In this document: positions 17,801 to 24,534 of the stretch, piece after piece
Position numbering within the stretch: the first letter of the stretch is position 1
Layout: each line of letters begins with the position of its first letter
Source: an uncultured Pseudomonadota bacterium
Lineage (GTDB): Bacteria > Myxococcota_A > UBA796 > SXON01
Direction: 5' to 3'
Length of the DNA stretch: 64,000 bases
NCBI GenBank assembly: GCA_903875225.1
Contig: CAIQVJ010000069.1
Span: 1 to 64,000, forward strand
Notes under the pieces: model-generated
Told to the model about the DNA's origin: nothing
What the model saw: only the letters and a program-made list of their open reading frames with translations
Databases searched by the model: none
Program-made: the position numbers and the translations under genes

Positions 17801-19913
17801 CGCCCTCTTCCTTGACGCGGATCGAGTTTTGTCCTGGTCCAACGACGGCACACTCCGGGTCTGGGATCTACGAAACGCCGAGAGCCTGGAGGTTCTCCGT
17901 GGCCATACTGACTCCGTCTACGGTGCATTGTCCATCAGTGGCGGACGGCTATTGTCATGGTCCAAGGATGGTACTCTCCGCGCGTGGGACGAATCCCGCG
18001 GCAAGAATCTCGGAGTCCTTTCGGGGCATAAAGGTCCGGTATGGGACGCACTTGAGCTTGCCGATCGCCGGTTGTTGTCATGGTCTTCGGACAGCACCCT
18101 CCGGCTTTGGCACGCGGAGACGTTCGCGGAACTTGCGGTGCTCAGCGGTCATGCACACGGCGTCCGGGGTGCACTGGAGCTGGGAGCAGGTCGGCTGTTG
18201 TCCTGGTCTGCGGACCACAGCTTACGCACGTGGGCGGCGGAGAGCGGCGAGTGTCTCTCGGTGCTCGACGGCCATACCGACATTGTGGAGGGGGCACTCT
18301 GCTTGGATGGTGGGCGGATGTTGTCCTGGTCCAAGGACAACACATTGAGGATTTGGGAGACCGAACCCGGAACCTGTGCATTGGTACTCGCGGGACACGC
18401 CGAAAGTATCCGAGGCGCCCTGGTCCTCGACGCCGACCGAGTGCTCTCCTGGTCAGTCGACGGAACCCTGCGGGTCTGGGACGTCAGGACCGGCGACACG
18501 ATCTCGGTCCTCGAGGGCCACGCAGACGAGGTGGTAGGAGCTCTTCGCCTGACAGAGCATCGCCTGGTTTCGTGGGCCGAAGACAACACGTTGCGATTGT
18601 GGGAGCTACAAACAGGCGAGTGCGTGGGTGTCCTGGATGGCCACTCGCATTGGGTGCAGGGCTGCTGCCCTCTGGACGGTCGCCAGGTCTTGTCCTGGTC
18701 GGCGGACACGACACTCCGCCTTTGGAATGTCGAGCACCTGCGCAGCCTCCCAGCGCAAGAGGGGCATAGCCACTGGGTGCGGAACCATGCGCCCCTGGAA
18801 GACGGCAGGCTCCTGTCGTATTCCAACGATGGAAGTCTCAGGGTTTGGAGCGCCGAGACCGGCCAGTGCATTGGGGTCCTGCGGGGGCACCGAGACATCA
18901 TTGAAGGGGCCGCCGTTTTGGGGCACGATCGAGTTCTGTCCTGGTCGAAAGACAGCACTCTCCGCCTCTGGGATGTCGGCAGAGGAAAGACCATCGCGGT
19001 GTTCGAGGGCCACAAGGCATGGGTCAAGGGCCTACAGCGTCTGGACACCGGGCGCTGCGTATCGTGGTCGGAGGATAGCACACTACGTGTGTGGGACGAG
19101 GGGACGGGCGAGAGCCTCCTGGTACTCAGCGGACATGAAGGTGTGGTGCGGGGCGCTGTGCAACTGCGAGACCATCGCCTCCTCAGCTGGTCCGACGACA
19201 AGACCCTGCGGCTTTGGAACTCGGAATCTGGTGAGTCGGTGGGTGTTCTCCGTGGACATACGGGCCGGGTTCGGGGCGCTCTCCCGCTCGCGGTCGGCCG
19301 ACTTGTCTCCTGGTCAGACGACCACACCCTTCGGCTCTGGGATGGCCTCGGCGCCGAACATGTCATGGTGTTCGCGGGGCATACGAAGTCTGTGTACGGA
19401 GCCTGGCTCCTTCCGAACGGACGGTTGGCTTCGTGGTCTGCAGACAAAACGCTGGCCTTGTGGAGCGCCGACACTGGAGACCGGCTGTGCACGCTCTGCG
19501 GGCACACGGGCCCCGTGTACGGAGCCATGCCTCTCGGCGCCCACCGCTTGCTTTCCTGGTCCGCTGCCTGGGACGTGGATCGGACGTTACGTCTGTGGGA
19601 CGCAGACACCGGCGAAGCGTTGGGCGTTTGGCTCCTCGACACCGCGGCGCGGGAGGCCCCCGAGGTTTGGGCGGCGTACTGCGGACAGGCCGGGTTGACA
19701 ACCAGTGACGGATTCCTCGCAGCCGAGGCCTCTGGCGCCTCGGTGCGTGCGCTGCTCGCCAGCAAAGGTACTCCAGTGTGGCACGGGGACGGGATCCTAA
19801 ACGAGTGCAGGCACGTCGGAGGCGGCACAGTCGCCGTCTGCTGTGGCAAAGAACTCCTACTATTGCAACTCTACCACAGGCACCTCCGTGTCACCGACCC
19901 GTCCGCGACGTGA
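14883..19913 (+). CDS. HEPN-like / NACHT NTPase / WD40-repeat protein (bacterial NLR-like)
   Basis: A giant 1676-residue cytoplasmic protein. GTG 14883 has a close GGAGG. GTG 14934 is an alternative start that still keeps the zinc-ribbon-like CPTHP...CEECG at residues 21-41. Residues about 100-235 are helical and contain LLALRNHVAHSG, an RX4H HEPN-type motif (R202, H207). Residues about 385-700 form a STAND NTPase of the NACHT kind: Walker A GGPGIGKS (about 413-421) and Walker B RLVMLLDGLDEV (about 517-528). A helical arm follows. Residues 923-1582 are 16 WD40 repeats, then a short tail. In such proteins the repeats sense a trigger, the NTPase oligomerises and the N-terminal domain acts, often as an RNase. 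Base composition in the repeat region looks less GC-biased than flanking genes, which hints at transfer. Confidence 0.85.
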   Translation: MRPVLPRYLPGPIPSATVPHCPTHPTEALKAARKGWLCEECGRVVIGFDEVPPPAPAPDALPSAKSPVWREGLHPDDMPSYLAHPWASYCAETNPKLKLHDLVDAAEVAVRWSVAVALAEVAHASGGVLTETVARQLRPLIEGPTLGAWLAILRALSGARPASPLVAPRIFDLSGETFDSAFRSAGDEALDDQIATSLLALRNHVAHSGGGISAKRAAELVDLHAPGLEALWRAVVRATNGVQVVVLDGGETRELKGLTPRNVTPLAGLLGGGPFLVGRAGALPLAPLALFAAVRVVGRTGELVTRSAVLTAQVYARSRGRSVAYTPLGEGDHPVSEETGVEAFRSLFRLDEERKKRAVGGGDGPAFGPDDFLVEARLVELVGRTAEIEQAKAWLKGRNPRTDGVKRVGYIAGGPGIGKSAVVAKLAAMAAGDPKKQGAFYHRFRAGDARCSREAFLGLLRLKLGAWEPLAAVTKPLTTQSQSAKELLDDVTERLNAIVSLPVPAPSVYVPSPQGPRLVMLLDGLDEVAASDPAFAMLAVQLAVPGVLVILAGRPEFGLDRVFATCDPILPGGDLGGMTDVDVRTLLVNGLGRARKKLVNRDIGETLNNPFVSRVIAAARGLPLYVHLLLEDLDRNELTVFDEDKLPNGLIAYYDAMIDRVGLSTVRRDLPLIVALLALTKEPVDRDGLALLLARMEGAPVEEFRTRVDAAVRAGRALLRPAPTRDGTEGVTLYHQSFRDYVGGTGGADGRTGAPPAPALAGVVRSAARLLATAAGWWAELDEGAIRNHLFRWGVGYGLEVDVGTVRARLTDFAYLMARTKALTTGEVTGLVADFRRLKGQMPDDRELRVWEAFFMDQTHVLRRGDAECPTERILLQLAVEHADSSPVTIEAERWLERGGCDWFWLRRARRPAAPAVSPCLRVFEGHTTWVGGARVRGDHLLSWAGTDSLHVWNLDKGEAIGLLNGHSAHVRGALFLDADRVLSWSNDGTLRVWDLRNAESLEVLRGHTDSVYGALSISGGRLLSWSKDGTLRAWDESRGKNLGVLSGHKGPVWDALELADRRLLSWSSDSTLRLWHAETFAELAVLSGHAHGVRGALELGAGRLLSWSADHSLRTWAAESGECLSVLDGHTDIVEGALCLDGGRMLSWSKDNTLRIWETEPGTCALVLAGHAESIRGALVLDADRVLSWSVDGTLRVWDVRTGDTISVLEGHADEVVGALRLTEHRLVSWAEDNTLRLWELQTGECVGVLDGHSHWVQGCCPLDGRQVLSWSADTTLRLWNVEHLRSLPAQEGHSHWVRNHAPLEDGRLLSYSNDGSLRVWSAETGQCIGVLRGHRDIIEGAAVLGHDRVLSWSKDSTLRLWDVGRGKTIAVFEGHKAWVKGLQRLDTGRCVSWSEDSTLRVWDEGTGESLLVLSGHEGVVRGAVQLRDHRLLSWSDDKTLRLWNSESGESVGVLRGHTGRVRGALPLAVGRLVSWSDDHTLRLWDGLGAEHVMVFAGHTKSVYGAWLLPNGRLASWSADKTLALWSADTGDRLCTLCGHTGPVYGAMPLGAHRLLSWSAAWDVDRTLRLWDADTGEALGVWLLDTAAREAPEVWAAYCGQAGLTTSDGFLAAEASGASVRALLASKGTPVWHGDGILNECRHVGGGTVAVCCGKELLLLQLYHRHLRVTDPSAT
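17649..19631 (+). repeat. 16 tandem WD40 repeats (about 123 nt each)
   Basis: Sixteen consecutive units of about 41 residues follow the pattern L-x-GH-x(3)-V-x-GA-x-L-x(4)-RLLSWS-x-D-x-TLR-W. The tryptophan after LLS and the TLRLW ending are nearly invariant, while the blade-edge positions vary (for example GHTDSVYG, GHAHGVRG, GHSHWVQG, GHKAWVKG). The last unit has a short insertion (SAAWDVDRTLRLW). Sixteen blades would make two eight-bladed propellers, or 7+7 with two extra. Synonymous positions differ between units, so this is not a very recent amplification. Confidence 0.9.
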
Positions 19914-19945
19914 GGCGACCATCGCTTGGCTGTCCCGGCGCCTGC

Positions 19946-20746
19946 CTACCCTGCTTCTCCGGTGACGACAGGCGCGTCGCCCCGCCAGTAGAAGCACGCC
20001 GCCCGGCCCATGTTGCGCTGGGAGTAGACGTCGTTCTCCGTTTCAATCATGCAGTAGCTGCCGGAAGCGAGTCCGCCGTGGAGGACCTCCCCGCCCGGCA
20101 CGGATCTCGAGGTGACACCCATCGCCGAGGTGGCGCGGTCCGGACACCCGCCGGTGCTCCACAGAATGTTCTTGGGCAGCGCGACCAGCGCGAAGTGCGC
20201 GGCCTCCTTTCCCTGCAGAAAGAGGTAGAATTGCTTGTCGCCAGCGCTGACCGCGCCGCCGGGCACGATGTCCGAGCACACGCCACCACGCGGGATCTGC
20301 CGGGAGCTGGTGGTGGTTGCGACCCACGGAACAGCTTCGTACTTGCCTTTGGCACCGACCCAGATGCCGTCCGCGGGGGGCCGTGCCACAAGCAATGCGC
20401 CCGGAGCCGTCACGACTTCGGTTCCCGGCGAGTTGATTGTGAGCGAGCCGGGGAGTACGGTCGGCGAGCTGAAGCTGACAGTCACCAGGCCCTTCGCGCA
20501 GCCAACGGTGTAGCTTCCGTCCGCTCCAGTCGTGGTCGTGCGGGCGGTCTCCTCGTCTCCACCGGTCACGGATCGCACGGAAGCACCAGCAACCGGCTGG
20601 CCAAAGTTGTCGATCAGCGTGCCCCTCACGAGGCCCTGGGACTCAACGAACTCAAGCGCATCGCCGCACCCCAGGGAGAATCCCAACACGGCAAGTACGA
20701 AAGCATGGAGTGAGTAATTGCGAACGCCTCGTTTTTCTGGATGCAT
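19946..20746 (-). CDS. Secreted/lipoprotein with carboxypeptidase-regulatory-like (Ig-fold) domain
   Basis: The start at 20746 (MHPEKRGVRNY) puts a signal peptide at the N-terminus: a basic n-region, the hydrophobic FVLAVLGFSLG, then Cys. The cleavage site SLGC is a weak lipobox. The frame is open to a TTG at 20857, but that would bury the signal. Residues about 30-110 match a CarboxypepD-regulatory-like beta sandwich (GLVRGTLIDNFGQPVAGASV, GADGSYTVGCAKG). The remaining 160 residues have several cysteines and no recognisable catalytic motif. The 266-residue protein probably sits at the envelope. It converges on the NACHT-WD40 gene with a 32-base gap and seems unrelated to it. Confidence 0.6.
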   Translation of the reverse strand: MHPEKRGVRNYSLHAFVLAVLGFSLGCGDALEFVESQGLVRGTLIDNFGQPVAGASVRSVTGGDEETARTTTTGADGSYTVGCAKGLVTVSFSSPTVLPGSLTINSPGTEVVTAPGALLVARPPADGIWVGAKGKYEAVPWVATTTSSRQIPRGGVCSDIVPGGAVSAGDKQFYLFLQGKEAAHFALVALPKNILWSTGGCPDRATSAMGVTSRSVPGGEVLHGGLASGSYCMIETENDVYSQRNMGRAACFYWRGDAPVVTGEAG

Positions 20747-21000
20747 GTGGAACCCTACTCCACCTGGTTCGCACGGGCCATCGGCCGTCGGCCGTTCGAT
20801 GGACGCGCCTGTGGCACTCTTCGGCGTCACCAGCGCCAACGAACAGGTCGACGACAACGTGCAACCTCGAGAACAAGCCCGTCCGCGTGGGTGGTCGAGT
20901 TGTGCGGGGGCTCGGCGGCTCGCGGCACACCAACGCTCCGCTAGCCGACGCGGTGCGAACTGTCATCCGTCCCCGGCATCCCGAGGTTCGCCCCCCCCCC

Positions 21001-21618
21001 TCACCCCCAGCCGCCCACCTGCCGCGCCAGGAACGCCGGAACCGCAGCACGGGCGCAAGCCTGCAGTCGCATCAACAGCGCGTGGTCCGGGTCTGGAACC
21101 CCGTGCTGGTGCCGAAGGTCGACCAGGATGCGGTCCCAGAGGGAGGCCGCCATCTCGGCGTCGGCCAACGCCCGGTGGGCCACGCCGGGGCGAGGAAGCT
21201 GGTGAAGATCGATCAAGGTCCCGAGCTTGTGGTTGGGCGCCTCCGGGTACAGGCGCCGGGCGATCAGCATCGTGCAGGCGAAGCGATTCGACGTCGGGAT
21301 GCCTGCACGCTGGAGCTCCGCGGTCCAGAACCGCCTGTCGAAGGATGCGTTGTGCGCCACGATCGGCGTGGCGCCCACAAACCGGGCGGCATCCGCCATC
21401 ACCGCGGGGGCCGGGGGCGCAGCCTTGACCATCGCGTCGGTGATGCCGGTGAGCTCGGTGATGAACCCCGGGATCTTCACGCCGGCGTTCATCAGGCTCG
21501 CGAAGCGGTCCACCACCCGACCGCCATCGAGAATGACGACAGCGATTTCAGTCGCTCGGTCGCCGAGATTCGGGGACAGCCCCGTCGTTTCGAAGTCGAG
21601 GACGGCGACGCGGGACAT
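21001..21618 (-). CDS. DEDDh 3'-5' exonuclease (DnaQ/polymerase III epsilon-like)
   Basis: A 205-residue exonuclease domain protein. The three catalytic motifs are all visible: ExoI LDFETTGLSP (about residues 7-16, Asp/Glu pair), ExoII AHNASFDRRF (about 93-102) and ExoIII HRALADAEMAASLW (about 147-160, His and Asp). GFITELTGITDAMV is the conserved loop of epsilon-like nucleases. It contains only the nuclease fold, with no polymerase-binding tail of the E. coli DnaQ kind. It could be a stand-alone proofreading or RNA/DNA trimming enzyme. Its gene is separated from the preceding lipoprotein gene by about 250 bases in which I see no gene. Confidence 0.85.
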   Translation of the reverse strand: MSRVAVLDFETTGLSPNLGDRATEIAVVILDGGRVVDRFASLMNAGVKIPGFITELTGITDAMVKAAPPAPAVMADAARFVGATPIVAHNASFDRRFWTAELQRAGIPTSNRFACTMLIARRLYPEAPNHKLGTLIDLHQLPRPGVAHRALADAEMAASLWDRILVDLRHQHGVPDPDHALLMRLQACARAAVPAFLARQVGGWG

Positions 21619-21832
21619 GACAGGGCTCTAACGCCGGAGGGAGGTCGGACCACGGGCCGTCCCGAAGCACGCCTACGCCTTGCCGCGAGCGCAGTCGCCG
21701 AGGCAGGCGGGCACGGGGCCTGGATGGCCGAGCGCTACACGTTCGAGGAGGCCTGATGCGATTCGAGGGGGCCCTTTCCACTGGACATCCCGCCGCGAGT
21801 GAGCGAGGCTGCGCGAAGCCCCCCGGAGCCCC

Positions 21833-23119
21833 ATGTTGATCCTCGCCCTCCTCGCCTGCTCCGCCGCGGGCACCCCCGCTGGCCCCAGCCCCGACACCTC
21901 CGCGGGCGACGAGCTTCACGGCCGCGTAGACTCGTCCGGACCGCGGGACGTGTTGTACCTGTGGGGGACCCGCGCGGAGATGGGGTACGCCGAGGGCGCG
22001 CTCTACTGCGACCGCGTGGGCCCGTTGTTCACCGACTACCTGCTCGACGACCTCGTCGCGAACCACGCCGACTACGACTACGGGGTCACGCGCGCGTACG
22101 TGCTGGCGATGACGACCTACGAAGACGCGGACTACGCAGAGATCGCGGCGATGTACCAAGGCATGGTCGACACCTGCACCACAGAGCAGCTCACCATCGT
22201 GAGCGAGAACCTGGAGCCCGACGCGAACGGCAGCCGCATGCTCGAGCTGGAGGACATGCTCTTCGCCAACGCCGTCGCCGACTACGGCTGCTCCTCGTTC
22301 TCGGTGTGGGGCGATGCCTCGGCCACCGGGGACACCATCCACGGTCGCAACTTCGACTGGGAGACAGACCCCGAGGGCCAGTTCCTCGACAACCACATCC
22401 TCAAGGTCTACGACTCGACCGAGGAGGGCGGCGCGCGCTGGGCGTCCCTCTTCGTCCCGGGAATGGTGGGGTGCATCACCTGCGTGACCGAGGAGGGCGT
22501 CGCGCTCACGATGCACAACGTCGGCGGGCTTGATCCCCAGTTCGACACGGACATCTCGCCCCGCATGCTCGCCGCGCGCGCCGCGCTGACCGCCACGTGG
22601 AAGGCCGACGACGTGATCACCGCCGCCGAGGACGCCCTGGAGCCGCGCCGGCAGCGCGTCGGGAACAACCTGCACCTCTCCTTCCCCGTGGCCCGCGGCA
22701 ACGGGATCGGCGCCGTGGTGTTCGAATACGACGGCGGGGAATCGCCCGACGGTCAGGTGACCGTGCGCTACCCCGGGGACGACCCCGGACTCCCCGTCTC
22801 CGACGCCATCGCGGCCACCAATCACTACCTGCTCCGATCTGCGCCCGACACCTCCGGAGACTCGTTCGACCGGCTCGCGTCCCTGCAGGCCGCGGTGACC
22901 ACTGGCGAGGCCGCGGGCGGCCTCGACGCGGCTGGCGCGCCCGCGCTCCTGCGCGCGGTCGAGCGCGACCACGACGGCGTGACCGCGCACTCGGTGGTCA
23001 TCGACGACGCGAACCGCACGCTGCAGGTGTTCGTGGCCGACGACCCGGACACGCCCGCGCCGGACAGCGCGTCGGTCACCTACAACCTGGACGACCTGTT
23101 CGCTGGCCTGCCCCAGTGA
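21833..23119 (+). CDS. C45-family (penicillin acyltransferase-like) Ntn hydrolase, lipoprotein
   Basis: Start ATG 21833 is preceded by CCGGAG with a 4-base gap. The very short signal MLILALLAC ends in an LLAC lipobox, so the protein is a lipoprotein at the envelope. Later, DYGCSSFSVWGDASATG with DTIHGRNFDW is the signature of C45 acyl-CoA:6-aminopenicillanate acyltransferase-like hydrolases. There the Cys becomes the N-terminal nucleophile after self-cleavage, and the RNFDW segment shapes the pocket. GVALTMHNVGG and GNNLHLSFP are further family-type segments. The substrate is unknown, with amide or acyl hydrolysis expected. The long residue 1-145 part before the Cys would be the propeptide or a separate chain. 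Confidence 0.72.
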   Translation: MLILALLACSAAGTPAGPSPDTSAGDELHGRVDSSGPRDVLYLWGTRAEMGYAEGALYCDRVGPLFTDYLLDDLVANHADYDYGVTRAYVLAMTTYEDADYAEIAAMYQGMVDTCTTEQLTIVSENLEPDANGSRMLELEDMLFANAVADYGCSSFSVWGDASATGDTIHGRNFDWETDPEGQFLDNHILKVYDSTEEGGARWASLFVPGMVGCITCVTEEGVALTMHNVGGLDPQFDTDISPRMLAARAALTATWKADDVITAAEDALEPRRQRVGNNLHLSFPVARGNGIGAVVFEYDGGESPDGQVTVRYPGDDPGLPVSDAIAATNHYLLRSAPDTSGDSFDRLASLQAAVTTGEAAGGLDAAGAPALLRAVERDHDGVTAHSVVIDDANRTLQVFVADDPDTPAPDSASVTYNLDDLFAGLPQ

Positions 23120-23242
23120 CCGTACGGCTCGCGCGCATCGATGGCGTCGGCGTCGGAGGCGCTCTCCGGGCCCGGTAGCTCCGTCCCTGCGAGGCGCTCC
23201 GGGCGCTCGCTCCGCCCGCGACTCCCGGGATACGCGCGCCTC

Positions 23243-24352
23243 GTGAACCACATCCTCGTCAGCCAGGACCTGCGCACGCTCATCCAGGACGGCGCCATCG
23301 GCGCGCTCCGGCCGATCCGGCCGGTACAGATCCAGCCGAGCTCGCTCGACCTGCGCCTGGGTGCGCGCGCGTGGCCGCTACTCTCCAGCTTCCTGCCCGG
23401 CACACGCGGCGTGGAGCGAAAGCTCGGTCGTCTCGCGCTGGACGAGCTCCGGCTCGACTCGGAGAAGCCCACGTTGTTCCAGCAGGACACCGTCTACCTC
23501 GTCGAGGTGGAGGAGGTGCTGGAGCTCCCGGCAGACGTGTGGGGCCGGGCCAACCCGAAGAGCTCGTCGGGTCGGCTCGACATGTTCGTCCGGTTGCTCA
23601 CCGAGCACGGCCACGCGTTCGACCTGGTACCGGCCGGCTACCGGGGGCGCCTCTACATGGAGGTCACGCCCCAGTCGTTCCACACCCTCGTCCGGCGCGG
23701 CGACACCCTCGGCCAGCTACGGCTGGCGCGGGGTCGGCCCCGACTGGGCGCAACGGAGCTCGCGGAGGTCCAGGCCACGACCCCCGTCATCCGCTGGTCC
23801 GACGGTCGGCCCGGTCCCGTCGCGGACGACGACACGCCGGGCGTGCAGATGTCCGTGGATCTGCACGATGGCGATGGCAAGGGCATCGTCGGCTATCAGG
23901 CGCGGCTGCACCGCCCGCCGATCGACCTTGCGCGACGCGACTACGATCGGGATCGATACTGGTCGCCGATTCCGGCCGACCCCAGCGGGGAGGGCGTGGT
24001 GCTCGAACCCGAGCAGTTCTACATCTTCGCCACTCGCGAGCGCCTGTGGATCCCGCCCGGACTCTGCGCGGAGCTCGTGCCCTTCGATGCCACCAAGGGT
24101 GAACTCCGCACCCACTACGCAGGCTTCATCGATTCCGGGTTCGGCTATGGCGACGGCTCTGCGACCGAGAGCGGAGCGCGCCTGGTGCTTGAGATCCGGA
24201 CCCGCGACGTGCCCTTCCTCCTCGAGCACGGGCAGCCGCTCTTCCGAGTGGAGCTCCTGCGCAATCGCGCAGACCCCGATGTGCTCTACGGCCGCGAGTT
24301 GTCGAGCAACTACCAGATGCAAGGGTTGAAGCTCGCGAAACAGTTTTCCTGA
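23243..24352 (+). CDS. dcd: 2'-deoxycytidine 5'-triphosphate deaminase, duplicated-domain type
   Basis: I chose GTG 23243 because MNHILVSQDLRTLIQDGAI aligns with the beginning of Dcd proteins. The frame is open to ATG 23141, but the extra residues are Ser/Arg-rich and not family-like. The first half has the trimeric dUTPase/Dcd fold motifs QPSSLDLRLG, RANPKSSSGRLDMFVRLL and GYRGRLYMEVTP. A second dUTPase-like half follows (WIPPGLCAELVPFD, HYAGFIDSGFGYG, PLFRVELLRN). Proteins of about 370 residues with two such halves are annotated as dCTP deaminases in Proteobacteria, and they supply dUTP for dTMP synthesis. I rate the family as certain and the exact reaction (deaminase versus bifunctional) as likely. 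Confidence 0.8.
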   Translation: MNHILVSQDLRTLIQDGAIGALRPIRPVQIQPSSLDLRLGARAWPLLSSFLPGTRGVERKLGRLALDELRLDSEKPTLFQQDTVYLVEVEEVLELPADVWGRANPKSSSGRLDMFVRLLTEHGHAFDLVPAGYRGRLYMEVTPQSFHTLVRRGDTLGQLRLARGRPRLGATELAEVQATTPVIRWSDGRPGPVADDDTPGVQMSVDLHDGDGKGIVGYQARLHRPPIDLARRDYDRDRYWSPIPADPSGEGVVLEPEQFYIFATRERLWIPPGLCAELVPFDATKGELRTHYAGFIDSGFGYGDGSATESGARLVLEIRTRDVPFLLEHGQPLFRVELLRNRADPDVLYGRELSSNYQMQGLKLAKQFS

Positions 24353-24534
24353 GCGCCGTGTGGCACCCACGCGGAGGATCAGCGGCGTTCCACCGCGGGC
24401 TCCGGCCACGCGTGGATGGCCCCGAGCCGCCCGGACTTCCTGCACAATCACCCGGCCACACCCGACAGATCCGGGTTAGCGCTCTCCCGTCCCTCGTCTG
24501 AACGCCATCTTTCTTGACCCGTAGCCGGAGCGTC

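Noticed and set aside
17649..19631. Regular repeats that might be read as a CRISPR array or tandem satellite.
   Set aside because: The period is about 123 nt and in frame, the units encode WD40 blades, and there are no short palindromic repeats, spacers or cas genes.
18149..19849. A long minus-strand open frame (566 codons) opposite the WD40 repeats.
   Set aside because: It is Ser/Arg/Pro-rich and repeats in step with the WD40 codons on the other strand. It is an antisense shadow of the repeat array.
19914..21000. A mobile element boundary at the end of the WD40 gene.
   Set aside because: I see no transposase, terminal inverted repeat or target duplication. The drop back to ordinary genes could reflect transfer, but no edge can be shown from this sequence.
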